Notes: generated by a model not told the origin, from the letters alone. A DNA stretch of 64,000 nucleotides from Mercenaria mercenaria (GCF_021730395.1 NC_069367.1:15374501-15438500), one strand, 5' to 3'; positions 23,501-36,846 are shown, numbered from the stretch's first letter. Numbers and translations: made by a program.

Positions 23501-24420
23501 TACGTACAAAAACGAATTAATATAACGAGATTTTATGGAACCTTTACAACATCTTTATAGCCTCTGGAAATGTTTCTAGTTCATTTAATTTGCACGGTAT
23601 ACGTAGTTCCAAGGTAATGACACAAAATATGACTAAAACTTATTCCATTTAAAGGTAGTGCTGCAAGTTTGAAACAATTGTTCTATGATGTAGAATTTTA
23701 TTAAACTATATCTTTTAAAGCGCCGTTGCATTCGAAGGAAATTCAGCCAATAAAGATTAAAAGTCTTATGGGATTGCCTGATTTTTTGACTTACTGATTC
23801 GAAAGAATCGATGTTTCGGTGAATTTTCACAATTGGCTTTCCTTTGATGACATTTCCTTATCAAGAAAAAAGTTCGTTCCACAACGCAGATTTGAATGCA
23901 ATTTTTCATACTTTTTTTCAATCATACAGCCAAACAAAATGTATATTTCGTTTGTTTGATTTTTTACAATTCACCATATCAATTTGAGTCCTTACATTGC
24001 GGCTTATCTTATGTTATTATGCTGAGTAATCTTATATCAAAATTTATATATTGCCATTATAAAGTTTTAAGACAGCAGCGCTGTTTACCACTTAAAAAAC
24101 AGGACACAACTGATTCCCAGCTATCCCTATAACGGCTATCAGACATTAGTCTAGTGTTTCCGAATAAATGACGTTACGCTGTCACTTCCGGTTAATCAGA
24201 CTTGTAGAAATGCTTGAAATACATTTAAATTATTTATGAAGTGACAAATTTATACCAATCTATTGTGTGTTAGAAATGGCTAAGTAATTAATTTAGGTTA
24301 TAGTTCTAGTATGGTAATTTCTTAAGTTGTCGATTACTTTCTGAAGCTGGGAAGCAATCTATAATTTTGCACTGCCACTTTTAAAACAGGAGGTGATGTA
24401 AAAGGGGACTAACATAACAA
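20576..24420. other. Intergenic stretch with no supported gene
   Basis: Open frames at 20822-21022, 22572-22874, 23165-23389 and 23896-24132 look random: no motif, no splice context. A short minus-strand piece at 20711-20745 reads ETIDFAYRIIKQ before a GTATGG donor, too short to call. Confidence 0.35.
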
Positions 24421-24439
24421 ATTTTACTTTCATTTTGTA

Positions 24440-24900
24440 TAAGAAGAAATTAAAAAGCTGTCTACCTACCATCCTTATCAAATATAATAATTTAATTTTC
24501 ATCTTATTCTGTATACAACATCATTTTATTCATAATATTTATTTCTTCTGTCAAATGTATTCTATCGATCTGTTCTCTATACACTAGTTTTGTATTCACC
24601 ATTTTTACCTTCAAGCAATATTTCTTGATCTATCCTGTTTACAGTGATTCCTTTTATCAAATTCAGCCTTCTACTTCAGGCATCGAATTTACTTTTATTA
24701 CAAAACCTTTCTGCTTACCATCGTAATTTTCGTTATTTCCTCTGAATTTTCCTCTGATCAGTTCAATAGACAACAGTTTTCTAATTGCCCAATTTGTCCC
24801 ATCTGGCAATGAATTTCTTGATCTGTTCTGTATACAAAACCTTTCGGGTCTTTATTTCCTCAGACATTTGAATATTTCTGCTTACCATCTTAATAGACCT
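24440..24900. repeat. Diverged T-rich repeat region
   Basis: Words such as TTTCTTGATCTGTTCTGTATAC (24811-24832 and variants near 24503, 24560, 24630) and CTTACCATC recur at irregular spacing. It is an old, diverged tandem array or nested repeat; no gene. Confidence 0.4.
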
Positions 24901-27166
24901 TTTTGAAAGCAAGATGGATGATTTTCTTGCATGGAAGAATTTTGCACCCCAAGGAAAGTTTTGAATGCAAGTGATTTGAGGTCAACCAGTTGGCCATGTA
25001 AACTTCTATGTAATGGTTTATACCATTCAAAGTAACGCTCAATACTAGTACGTTACAGACCGTAAAAGATCATCGTTCCTGGATGGACTCATTTATGTAA
25101 TATCGAAAGCAGCATAATAACACAGAAAATCAAAAACAACAACATAATGATGATAATAATAATAATAATAATCAACATCATCATAACAAGGCAGATTAGT
25201 TATACTGTCTTTAATACAGACTATATGTGATAATACAATCGAAAACGCTATAATAACAAAAACAAAACACCTAAAAATTACATGCCAAAATTAAAACGAT
25301 CCAAATTGCTGAAATCGTCAAATGACCAACTGAATTGTTTTTGAATTAGTATTAAAAAACTGAATTGCATTCATGTTCCAAAGAGGGCAAAAACCCACAA
25401 CACCAAGTCCAAATACGGGGCCACATTTTTCAGTCAAAGACACCTAAGGAATACTGTTTCGATAGTTACACAAATTCAGTAAGAAGATTCTTTTGGGTCC
25501 TAAAGCAATATTTCCGCCGCAGCTCCAAAAGTTAACAAAAAACTTATTTATGTCATGTTTGATTGAACATTAACTTGTTTTCTGTGATCCTTTGACAAGA
25601 TATCAAACTAAAAAAAAAAAAAAGGAAAAAAAGAAGATCTGCGTTCAGCAACCCGTTTTTGCAATTAAACGTAATATGTTATTCATTTAATTTCGAACCT
25701 TAAACTTGAGATGATAAGTAGTAAATATTTAAAAAAAAGTAATATATATATAACATTTCTGCACTATGTATTATTCTAACTATAAAGCAATAAATGCCTA
25801 CAGCTATGAGATATGTACAGAACTGACACGTAAAGGAAAGGCAATACAATAAGTGGTGGCGTCCAAAAGTTAAAAAGAAACACACGAAGGAAAACTTCTA
25901 GAAATTCAATTACTTCCGTTGCTTTTAGATTTACTCAAGCTTGTCGTTTCATTATATATCTAATAACGAAATTGCACATAGAATGTCTTTGATTGAGACA
26001 ACGGACTCAATGATCAAAAAAATGAAACTGCATGACGCCGCTATCGGTGATTAGATTGTGACTTTTATAACAAGAGCTGTGCTCTTTACTACTAGAAAGC
26101 ATTTTCCGCTAATAAATTTCTCTGTCTTCTGTGACAGTATTTATCAAAAGACTAATTTACATATATAGTCTCTCTTAAACTTAACTCGATGAAATACAAA
26201 GACGGAAATATGGTCCTTATGGCTCGTTTCTCAAAGTTCGTAAGTTTCATCATATGTTCTCTAGTACGTACATTTCAAAGCACATTTAATGACTTGGCTT
26301 GATGAGAAAATATAGTACAAAGAAGGCAATTGTTTCAGTTTAGGGAGTGACCGGTGCTTGAAAACGTAGTATATGTATACAACATCTTGAAATACATTTT
26401 TACAAAGATTTTTTATGTTTTGTTAATCATTACCACCCTTTTAATGGGATCAGCCACAACATTAGCACAAAAAAAATTGCAGCAAGATTGCTTTATTTCA
26501 AGAGTGTTGTCAGAACAATTAGTATAACTTTTCATTGATTCTTTCAATTATTCACATAAATAATTGATTTATGCTACATAAAAATGAAATAATCGTTACT
26601 ATCAATAAAGTCCTTGTACAAGAAAATTAGTTAACTTTTCTTATTATCCGGGTCGGTATTACGATAGGACAACGAAATAAGACCGAAGCTTTCGAATAAC
26701 ATGAGGCAACTTTTACCTTGCTTTCTTGGCGAGCAATTAGAAATTCCTTGGCAAGTTGAGAACCAGCTATTGCAATACAGAGGCGCTTTTTAAATGGAAG
26801 TTATTTGTTTTTCTTGCGCAGTTGGTCGATGGTATACCAAGATATATACCACACGAATATTTTAGTCTCGGTTGTGTTAAATATCTTAATAATCAGGCTG
26901 CTGACTAGCTCTAACAAAAAGTTAACCTTATTGTTTATAAAACACCCTTTAAATGACAAGACTCTCATAATCAAAGCCTTGAAATGTCTGATGGTTGCGG
27001 GTTTTTAGTAGATTTATTTTCTGTTTAAATGACAGTCTATGAATATACATGAATGAGAAACAAATACAAATTTAATGTGCCTCGTATCTAAAATGAACTC
27101 TGTTTGACCTAGCTTGTGATGCAACCATGGGCTGGACTACTTTATCATTGATGGATCTTATATAAT
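24901..27166. other. Intergenic stretch with microsatellites only
   Basis: Includes an (ATA/ATG)n tract at 25146-25175 and an A-run at 25610-25630. No coding-like exon was found. Confidence 0.35.
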
Positions 27167-27392
27167 CTAAATGGTCAGTGTGAGTGGATACAGGTTGAAT
27201 AAGAACTGCATATCCATTGATAATTCATCCGCATTGTTCATGAATGGGACTATTTTGTGTAGCACATGAACATCCTTTGGATGTGATTCGGAATAAGATA
27301 AAGATGCTGTGTGGTTGTCAGAAATACACTTGTAACTTTGGTAGCGGGATAAACACGCAACCAAAAATGTTGAAGTCGAACTGTTCATCGGA
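27167..27392 (-). CDS. Orphan terminal exon, possibly GT31 (C1GALT1-like) C-terminus
   Basis: A minus-strand frame of 74 codons plus stop begins after the acceptor TTTTTTTAG. The part around SYKCISDNHTASLSYSES and HPKDVHVLHKIVPF resembles the C-terminal C-C-S-D-x-A-x-S-F-H-Y ... M-Y-V-L-E-Y-L motif of core-1 beta-1,3-galactosyltransferases (GT31), which make mucin-type O-glycans in the Golgi. The match is loose (Cys-Ile for Cys-Cys, one extra residue). I find no upstream exon between 27.4 and 28.05 kb, so this may be a far-split gene, a decayed copy or a chance frame. Confidence 0.3.
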
Positions 27393-27430
27393 CTAAAAAA
27401 ATATTCCCCCCACTTTCCCCTTGCTTGCAT

Positions 27431-28052
27431 ATTTGCACGTCTAAATCATATTCGGGGATACAAAATAACCGAAAGCAATATCTGAAGCTCCGAGCCAAAC
27501 AATAGATAATAAAATAATCTGTTTTATATATTTAATCCATTCTATTGAAAGAAGCATGTAAACATGCCATTGACTAATTAATTAGTTTTGGATTAAACAG
27601 ACATCATTGTTGTAAAATCTGTTTTCCGGTTGTCAAAAAAGCAAGAAACTGTCAACGTGGGACCAGTCAATTACTTTTTGAATCCGGCGCCATGCTATCT
27701 TATTGTTGCCTCTGTAATGTATTTTCTCAGTCAAAGGAATATTTGATCTAACGCAAAGAAATAAGTAACAATTTCCCTGAACGATTCCTTATCAGAAGTG
27801 ACGTGGCCAATTCTGTTATAAGAACTTATTGGAAAATTATTTATGTCTTTTTTTATCAATCAGAGGCATGTACATCTGTATTAATGCGGTTCTGAAGGAA
27901 ATGTATGCCTCAATCTGTATGTCTCTTTGTAAGGTACAGTCGCTATGGTTTTATTGTATTCAAATATGAGATTTAAACATTATCTCACACAATAAGTCAG
28001 TGCAATATGTTTTCGATTATGGTATAGTAATGTATTACTTGTTATTCTTTTA
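27431..28052. other. Intergenic stretch, nothing recognised
   Basis: No exon or repeat that I can support between the orphan exon and the Harbinger-like element. Confidence 0.35.
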
Positions 28053-29474
28053 GGCCACACCAAATTGAAAAGTTGTTCATCGGATTTTTTTGTGAAAAAA
28101 TTGAGGCGGCGAGCGAAAAAATAATTTAAATATTTTTTATTTTTCTGAGAGAATCAGGAGCGAGCGAAGAGCGAAGAAATATATATTTCTTGATTTGGCT
28201 CTCGATTGACTAATAAAAACCTTAAAATAGAATGTAAACCATTTTACATTAAAAATAATTCACCAGGGATTGAGAAAATTCGACCTGCAGACGCACAGCA
28301 AAGCGAACTCGTGAAAAAAGGTAATAACATTGGCATACAGTACAGTGAAATCAAATAATGTATGTTTTTGAAAATGCTGTTAGAAAAAACGTAATATACA
28401 ACAATGCATAACCTTAAACCATAATCATGACATAGATATATGACTTGAATATTTACTGCTTTGAAAATGTAGCATTTCTAGCTCGACTTTTCGAAGTTTT
28501 TGATAAAGTAAAATATCTCTGTTACTATTCAAGCCTTTGACTTGAAACTTAAAACAGTTATTTACTATTTACTATCAAAGTCTATCAGTACACCAGGAGA
28601 AACAATCTCCATAACTCTTATTGAGTTTTGACAGAGTTATGCCCCTTTTAACTTAGAATGTTGTTGTTTAAGTTTTATATAGAATCCAATAGGTCTGTAA
28701 CTTTCAAAGCGTTTGACTATTATGCCCCTTTTACTGGCAAAGCTCTAATTCAGAGTCCAGCACTTAGAAAAGTCGCACATGCTGTCTTACGGACAGCTCT
28801 TGTTCTAACTTTTAAACTTTCTTAACGGATTAAATTTGTTGAAACAAAGTCTCAATTAAGGTCTGAAATAGAGATTAACGTGCATTAACATTATTCTACA
28901 CGAGGGTTGGAAAATTTGAAAATCTAAACTGGTCTGAAGACAACTCATAATGTAAATTCCTTACTCCACCCACTTTCGTATACAAATGCTGATCACTTGG
29001 ACAGGAAAAACAGAAAACAGAAAAGTGACATGCATCAATATGTAATCACCCTTACCAAAATAATGTAGATTGATGTTGTCAAATAGATTAGTATGTTTTT
29101 CATCCAGATTTCAATGAAATAAATCCGATATTGTAGAAAATCAATTTGGTAAACATTTGAAGAAAATGGCGTAACTGCATAAAGGGGAAATAACTTGAAC
29201 GCAACTAAATTTAAGTATTATGATATATTGTAGACGATGTGTGCGTAGTATGTATTTATTGTGATTAAAGTCCATTTTAGAACAATCTGGGACTGGAATT
29301 ATAAACATTTGTACACTGTTACGTCCTTAAAAAGTAGCGCACCAAACAATTTGGCTTGATTTTTTTCATTGGGCTAGCGCAAGCCAAAAACAAAAACATT
29401 TTGTGTGTGTGTGTGTGTGTCCGAAAATATACGAGCGGCAAATCCGATGAACAACTTTTTAATTTGGTGAGGCC
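28053..29474. mobile_element. Harbinger-like non-autonomous element, 1.42 kb, copy 1
   Basis: Inverted ends of about 34 bases: GGCCACACCAAATTGAAAAG... and ...CTTTTTAATTTGGTGAGGCC, next to GTTGTTCATCGGAT and its complement. The direct repeat TTA (28050-28052 and 29475-29477) is a TWA duplication. The interior includes GAGCGAAGAGCGAAGAAATA and a (GT)n tract at 29402-29420. No transposase motif in any frame. It shares most of its body with the inverted copy at 39515-41371. Confidence 0.8.
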
Positions 29475-30395
29475 TTACTCACGAATTATTACGAATATCT
29501 AGGATAATGCCCATTCAACTCCAAAGCATAGTTTCGTTACTGTTTCATATCATTAACGGGTTTAGTGTCTGTCACTAAAATCTGCAGACAGAAATAATTA
29601 TATGTTTGAAAACTGTTTGAGAACATGGAACGCAACCAATAAAAATAGCATAATAGGCTTGATTAAGTATAGCAGGTTCACGAGATGTCATCTTGCTTTG
29701 TATGGGATTGTAAATATTGCTAGCATAAGGAAAATACAGTCATTTGATGAGAAGACGAGGGTGAAATAATGATTCCGAATATTAATAACATTATTGTCTC
29801 ATAAAATGCAATGAGAAATACCTTATATTGTACCGTAAAAATAGAATTTTTAATGCGTATAGTCCATAAATACATTTAATTGAAACTAGTTAAAGACTTT
29901 TGAAGACATCTAAATTGTACCTGCGTCATTCTACGTTATGAAAAGGTGGCCGGTCCCTGTCAACGCGTACAAAATCTTTTCTCAAAATAGTTTGGTACCA
30001 ATTTTTATGTCGGCCTGAAAGAAATAACATACCAAGATCATTTATGATATTTTCTTCTAATATGGCAAACCCTTTAGTTTTAGAATATAAGAAGAAAAAA
30101 ACCCTGTGTTAATGTATCCATTTAATTCATTCTTCTTGAAAATGAAGTAGGCAGAGTTGTTTGATAGAAAGACTCTTACAAAGTGCCATGTATTATTTAT
30201 GATTCTTTCAATACGAGGGAGCGAAAGATGTGCTGTTTTTATCACCTCCTTCAAAATGATCTTCTTAATGGTTTTATTTCGCCAAAGGTAAAGTCAAAAT
30301 ATGATATTAATTCTAAAAATTCAAAACGATTAAAGTAGGGTATGTTTAGTCTGGTGACGCTCCCAAACTCCTTCATAAATTACAAATTGACAATT
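29475..30395. other. Intergenic stretch, nothing recognised
   Basis: Unique-looking AT-rich DNA with no supported feature. Confidence 0.35.
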
Positions 30396-30399
30396 TTAT

Positions 30400-30850
30400 A
30401 AGTTTTTAGTAACTGGTAAGTACAAATTTTAATACATATTGTAGTATCTGGTATAATCATTTAGTATCTCGTAATGACCAGTTAATACCTCATACTAACC
30501 AGTTAGTAGCTTATAATTACTGGCTTGTAACTCGCAAATTCTTGCTAGTTACTCGTAAAAATCAGTATATTTTGTAATATCCAGTCAATAAGTCAATAAC
30601 ACGTTATTACCAATTCATAAGTCGTAACAACCAGCTAGTAACTCGTTATAACCGGTAACTGGCAACAACCAACTAGTTATGGAGTTAGCAACAAGCTCCT
30701 AATAACTAGTTTGTAACTGGTAATAATCACGTATGTAGCTCAAAATAACAAATAAAAGCTCGAAATAAACAGTAGGTACCTGATAATAACCATTTAATGT
30801 GTGGTTATAACCAGTTTAACTTAGTAACTCATAATTACCATTTAAAAGGA
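30400..30850. repeat. Degenerate tandem repeat of about 20-24 bp
   Basis: Built from words like AGTAACTCGTAATAACCAGT in both diverged and partly inverted forms through the whole interval. Period is loose, so this is an old minisatellite. No gene. Confidence 0.75.
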
Positions 30851-31421
30851 AGGTTTTGTTTGTAGTATAGTTTTCCAACTTCTGTTTTAGAAATGAATAC
30901 TAAGTGGTTACAACGTACTTAATTAAAGGTATTGACTTTACTTGGAAGAAAGCCATAAACGTGCAGACAAAAGCATTGAAGAGTCACAGAGAATCAAGAC
31001 GAAATAAGGATTTCAAATTGGCCTTTCATTTATACAATTGTTAAGTCTGTATTTTTCTTTATAATCGATACTTGTTATGTATTACCAATGCCATAATTAT
31101 ATGATGTGATTTTTGCCAGACCAATTTGATTATCTGTGAAGACCTGAAGCAATTTGTAAAGTACAATTAAACAAACGTTCGACGGGACGACAATGCAGTT
31201 TTTTAGAAACAGATAATCTAAGTAACAACGCTAAGGAGTCTACTCATATTAATGCATCTCTGCACCTCAAAAGCTCAAATACCACTAAATTTGTCTTCTA
31301 AAGATTTGAAAATTGCGTGCATACAGTAAGTTTACTGTTTGAGTGCACTACGGTGTTGACCGTAATTTTTCCTGTTGCATATATATCTTTTATATTTGGT
31401 AATGCAAAATCTTTGAGGTGT
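30851..31421. other. Intergenic stretch, nothing recognised
   Basis: No supported feature. Confidence 0.35.
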
Positions 31422-31431
31422 GTGAGAGAGG

Positions 31432-31832
31432 CAATCTGACTAAAGTACTTGATCTTCTAAACGAAGATTCGTCTTCTGTATATTTTGGATTTCCAATATT
31501 GCTATTTTTATTTTCGCAAATCTATTTTTGTTTGAACCAACCAGACAACTTGTTCGAATGTCAAAGAGTAAGAAAAATTTGCAGTTAATCCAGGGCTCGA
31601 ACCCGGGACCTCTCATTTACAAAGCAAGTGCCCTACCGACTGAGCTAAACGGCTATCTGACATCTCTCAACATAAAAATTGTTGATATTAAAACCCACGG
31701 CTTTTAAAGCTTGCAGGATATTGTAAGGTAGCTTTTGATTGGCTAGCGGAAGGGTTGTCAGAACGAGGCCATGAATAGCTCGTTGTCAGATCCTATGCGT
31801 AGCGTAATAGGAGATGTACTTTAGTCAGATTG
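31432..31832. mobile_element. TIR element with 10-bp target duplication and tRNA-like insert
   Basis: Ends CAATCTGACTAAAGTAC and GTACTTTAGTCAGATTG are exact inverted repeats of 17 bases apart from spacing to the interior. The flanks GTGAGAGAGG at 31422-31431 and 31833-31842 are identical, a 10-bp target duplication. That length fits Mutator-like elements. Its 401 bp hold no transposase but carry the tRNA-like piece at 31583-31654. Confidence 0.8.
31583..31654 (-). pseudogene. tRNA-like sequence (tRNA-Thr-TGT-like), not a functional tRNA
   Basis: On the minus strand it has a good D arm (GCTCAGTCGGTAGGGC), a box B arm (CCGGGTTCGAGCCCTGG) and a seven-base anticodon loop TTTGTAA. The acceptor stem does not pair and the anticodon stem has wobble pairs and a mismatch. 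It lies inside the TIR element, so it is a captured or SINE-derived tRNA head. Confidence 0.7.
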
Positions 31833-31842
31833 GTGAGAGAGG

Positions 31843-34800
31843 CAAGCTCTTTCCTAACGTTTTACACACATGGAATATGCTATTTCCACTGTAACATTGG
31901 GCATCCTTGTCATTCCAGGAAAAGTTTTTTAAGGTTACTGGTTAGTTGCGACTCACCGTCGTTATGCTATTGATTACTTAAAATTCATTTTATATTGCAG
32001 TGTGTACGTGAATTAAATTAGTGAATATTACTGACGTATCTTGGTCGAAAAGTTACTCAAAATTTTTGAATTTGATTTTTTATTCCTTCATTGACAAAAG
32101 TTTAAACTTTTTATCAAGTAAACTATGCAGAAAACTTTACTATTAACATTTGGAATTAAAAACTTTCTATTTCCTAATAAATAATGGCACTTTACTATTA
32201 TTACTCTCCTTTAGGAGTAGGCCGCTACATTGTGCTCTTCTTCTATTCTCTTCCTCTTCTACTGATAATATATACGAGAAACAGCTGTAAACAGAATATT
32301 AACAGACATCCTCTGATAATTCTATGACACCGCTTGGTAAATAATGCTATCTATCGTATGATATTTTGCACGAAACGGAAATGAAATTTTACAGCTGAAC
32401 GTGCAGAATATTCGTCAGACTAGTAGCTAGGGCAATGCAAAAAGTTATGTCTTGTACAAATAATGTCAAGTCAAGTCAAGCAAATCAGTCACTTCCATTT
32501 TTCAAAGTACGGACTTTTTTAATTTTCGTAGATAAAGGTGTTTCATTATTTGTTTTAATACTGAACAATTTTATTCGAACTTTACTCATTCAATGGGAAA
32601 CTGAACTGAAAAGATTTCTGCAGGAAATCTACCACTTTCAAGACTGAATAAACAAGCTTGCGTATCGTTTTCGTTAGTATGGTAGTTTATGTAGAAATGT
32701 AAACTGGAAAGCTATGCAGTTATAGAAGAAAGGTATTGCGAGTTATAAAGAAAGGTTATGAGGAGTTACAAAGAAACGATATGAGGAGTTTTAAACGTAA
32801 AACATTCGGCATTATAAAGTAAAATAATAAGGAGATATAAAGTTATATAGGAATGAATGGTTGCATGTATTGGTCGCCCTTCCTAATAACTAACTTAATT
32901 AATTCTGCATTATCATTGTACAGTAACCTATTATATCAATTGTACAGTAACCTATGATATCAAATAATGTTTAAATCGCTATTATAAGACTCGTCATGTT
33001 TATTATACAGCACATCGCCAGCAGACCACTCATATGAAATGTTTGTCCTGCAACAGTTTACATGTTAAATAAAGAATAAAACCCATTTAGTGGTATTATT
33101 AAGGTAACACTTTTCAGCTGTGAAATTTAATTTCAGTTCCGTGCAAAAAACATCATACTTAGGATAACTAATACTGTTTGCCAAGGGGTGTCATTAGAAT
33201 TGTCAAAGGATGTCTGTTAATATTCTTTTTACAGCTAGTTTTCTTATATATACACTTTCATGTCACTGTTGAAATATTGTGAGTTCTACGTTTTGTGTAA
33301 TATGCTAGTTTTCGTGCCTTCTAAATTACATTTTAGTTTATTTATCCGTAAGGAGATGAACTATTTTACTTGTAATTCCGCAAATGACATTAAAGCTTTT
33401 GAAAAACTCGCTGTTAGTCACACTTGCTCAAAGCGGAAACAGTGAATTGCACCTAGCAATAAAAGCAATAAAACTTTTGCGGATAAGAAGAAAACCCGAA
33501 ATAAGTCGAAAAAAAAGTTAAAAATCTATACTACCTTCTTTTTTAAAATAGAATATCTATTGTCATGTACTTCAAAATTTGATAAAGTTCTAACTTAAAA
33601 AAGGCAAAGACAAATAAGCGAGATTTTAAATTTGGTAATACACGAAGTACTATGTTTTCGTGTTCAATTAACTTAAATCTACCCTGATTATAAGGCATAC
33701 TACACCTTTTAAACATCTAAAAGGACAAAATAATCCTAAGGCTCAATGAGGATAATAAAAGTGCAAAAGTGTCCTTGCACACCATGCTCACTCTTTGCAT
33801 GTTGTGTCAGTTTCCACTGTGTCTAATCTAACGAGTTGACTATAGAAGCGTAAAAGTAGCTGCCCATAAAAGTGATTATTTCGCAATCGAATTATATATC
33901 TATCTTGAATTTGTTTTTTTCTACGTATTGTTTTAAATGTCAGTCTTTCTTTGCTCGCTTAGTGGAAATTGCCGGATGATAAGAAGAGTAATTTTAGCGT
34001 CGTTTCTTACAATGTTACTTTGATTACATTTGACCTTGGTATTCCGCATTATCAACGAGCTTTTATTTGTTTGAATCTGTCTGTAGCTAAATGCTAATCA
34101 AAATAGAAAGAATGACACAGCGGATATTTACAGGAACGGAAGACGTCGGAAACACACGCAACTTCTTTCCTGTTCAAGACTGATGATTTGTACCAAAACA
34201 TTTCTCCAGTATGTGATTAACGATGGGAGTATTCTCAATGTAAATGCATTATCGTTTGGCATATATCAAACTCTTGACTTTACAATGATGAATAGTAGCA
34301 ATCTGCACAGTAATAGTACACAAAAACAATGGTTTCTACATATATCACACACTTCAAACTTTTCACAGTCATGAAATTAAACGTGATTCACTTACACTGG
34401 CAATTAAACTCTCTATTACAATTATGTCATTTCAGAAGTGCAGAGACATTTTCTCTGATAGAATCAAATATTCAATGCGGGAAAATATGTTCAAGTAATG
34501 CCATCATTATGAAGAGAAACAAAATATTTACATTGCATAATAATGCACTTTATATTATCTGGTTATCAAAATATTACAGACAATGTCAAAGGAAAGATGA
34601 AGATCCTATCAGAGAATGACACTGCCATCTTCGTAGCTTAAACACTTGACTGCAAAGGAATAATCCTTATTTTTTTTTATTAATTTTAATATTTATATGT
34701 AGATTATAGGGAATGTAATATTTATAAGTATAACGTCATCGCCTAATAGATAAAAAAATCGTTTTTGCAAAACTGTACAACAGCGAAAATCACGCATATG

Positions 34801-35100
34801 GTTGCAAAAATAGCGTCCGTATGATGTTCCATCGGTTGCAAGAAAATGTATGTGAAATTATGAAAGTAATGATATAAAGTCGCGAAAAGTTTGATGCAAA
34901 AATTACTGTTTTTTTTTTTTCTAGAATAACTGTTATTATGCCTATGCTATACTGTTATAGGATTAGATATAAAATTATATATAAAACGGCAATGGTTGTC
35001 AGAGGTTTATAACATATAATTATGTAAACCTAACTCACCTTTCTATTGAACATTGTAGTAAGATACCGCATACTATACATTTAACAGTTATAAAACGCAA
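31843..35100. other. Long intergenic stretch with minor repeats
   Basis: A loose ~27-bp repeat at 32726-32845 (GGAGTTATAAAGAAAGGTTAT-like) and a 27-bp direct duplication at 32921-32960 (TTGTACAGTAACCTA). The open frames here (32435, 33260, 34183, 34329) show no family signal. No gene supported. Confidence 0.35.
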
Positions 35101-35291
35101 CTATAGTCTGTCCCACCTAATTTTGGACCTGTGATTATTTATTTATACTGTATATAAAATTGTCAAAAATGGCATTGTTAATACCAGAAAGTTTATATCT
35201 CTAGGCATCTTTTTCATTTTTTTTGAAAAAAATCTGAAATGAAGTTAAAAATCAAGATTTTATGTTTTTCCCATAGACTTTCGTTCCAAAA

Positions 35292-35320
35292 TGACGTGAC
35301 GTCCATTTCAAGATGGCGGC
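35292..35320 (+). promoter_or_regulatory. CRE and YY1-like sites, possible transposon promoter
   Basis: TGACGTGACGTC at 35292-35303 resembles a double CRE and CAAGATGGCGGC at 35309-35320 matches the YY1 core (AAGATGGCGGC). The nearest gene downstream on this strand is the pogo-type transposase at 36.8 kb. Linking them is inference. Confidence 0.3.
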
Positions 35321-36028
35321 GTCCATACAAACGTCATTTGGGGGTTTGCTCACAGTTCGCGACGTCTGTTATATCCGCTGTTGAGAGACGTGGAAACATA
35401 AAGCAAACTTTGTCCAAAACTTGAATGGAAGGCCCTGAATTAACATTTTACTTCAAATTAGTCAGTTATTTCCGTATTTCCGTTTCAGGTTTTCAGCTTT
35501 TGTTCCGAAAATGTGTTTGAACTTATTCGTTAGCATTGACGTAAAAATAAATACATGTATCAAGTCAAGTGCGTATCATTGTTTCAGCCATATATATCAT
35601 AACAGAGGTGGGGACAGCAGAGATGCGCGCGACCCATGTAACTCATTTTCATTTTGGGTTACTGTTGTTTACAATCGTATCATCAGGTTATCAGGTTTGG
35701 ATGATAACAGTCTGTTAAAAGGTTGTTTTTAAATAGCATGAATGTATGTCCAATTGTATTACGTGAGTCGGTGTAAACATGAACTGAATTTGACAATCCT
35801 CAATAATTTCCTGTATTCTAACTAACAGTCATCTGCACTTTACAGATAAGAAGTCAAAATTTCAAATTTATAAATATAACGCACCTTCCGTAATCGGTAA
35901 CGTGAAGGTTTTTTTTTTTTTAAAAAAATGTCGGTAATAGAAAAATCCCTTTTTACACGTTTTCTTTTAAAATAGCTGTATCGATATTTTATAAAGGAAA
36001 CTTCTAACTTTTTCTAAGATTTAGGTCT

Positions 36029-36274
36029 GGACCCAGTTGCTCGAAATTTTAACAGGCAATTAAGCTAACGGCTGATTAACTTTTAGGGTTATTTTTTGAA
36101 ATTTCAGAGGACTTAGAAAAACAAATGTACGTGTTAAGAATTATGAACACTGAAAAATCTTAACAATAAAATCAAAACGTCATACCAGTGTTTCCCACCG
36201 AGAATAGTATTTTGATTGAAAATTTAACTGGCGATTAGTTTAACAGCCTATTAAAGTTTCGAACAACTGGACCC
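36029..36274. mobile_element. Small TIR MITE, 246 bp
   Basis: Left end GGACCCAGTTGCTCGAAATT and right end complementary to GGGTCCAGTTGTTCGAAACT, then AGGC..TTAA..TAA words on both sides. No clear target duplication and no coding frame. Confidence 0.6.
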
Positions 36275-36846
36275 TGGGCTCAAACTTAAAGCAGATTGAA
36301 CCATTCCCGCATTTGACTTAAATTTTATCCACGTAGTCAGACTGGTACGGTCGACAGCTAATTTACTTTACCCTCTTTAAATTCGGGAATCAGTTAGCTT
36401 CAATATTTACAAAAATAATTGTCGTTGGGGTAGCTATGCGCAAAAGAGCCTAGATATCGTGCCGCCTATGCACTTGATCGCTCGAGATATTTAGTGACGT
36501 CATATATTGTATGACATAATTATACTTTACTCTTCAGCGTTTGAAAAGTTATTGTGTCATGGCGAGCTGGTTAATTATGTAGAAGGCTATATTCTAAGAA
36601 GGATGAAGCAGTTGACGACTTTGTATCTTACAGGTTCTTCCTGGATTATGCATTTGAAAAATACTGTGATTAAAGATATTGTTTCAAACGCATATCGTCA
36701 ATCCCATCAAGTTCGTGACCACTGGAAGTTTGTGACTGTCATATAAACACATCTCGTATTACCGCGCGCGCACGTGCGAGATCAAAACAACAACCGATAA
36801 ATAGGTCATGACGTCAGAAATGTCACCGTAATATTTTCCTCTCAAA

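Noticed and set aside
31583-31654. tRNA-Thr gene
   Set aside because: Acceptor stem does not pair and the anticodon stem is mismatched; it sits inside a TIR element.
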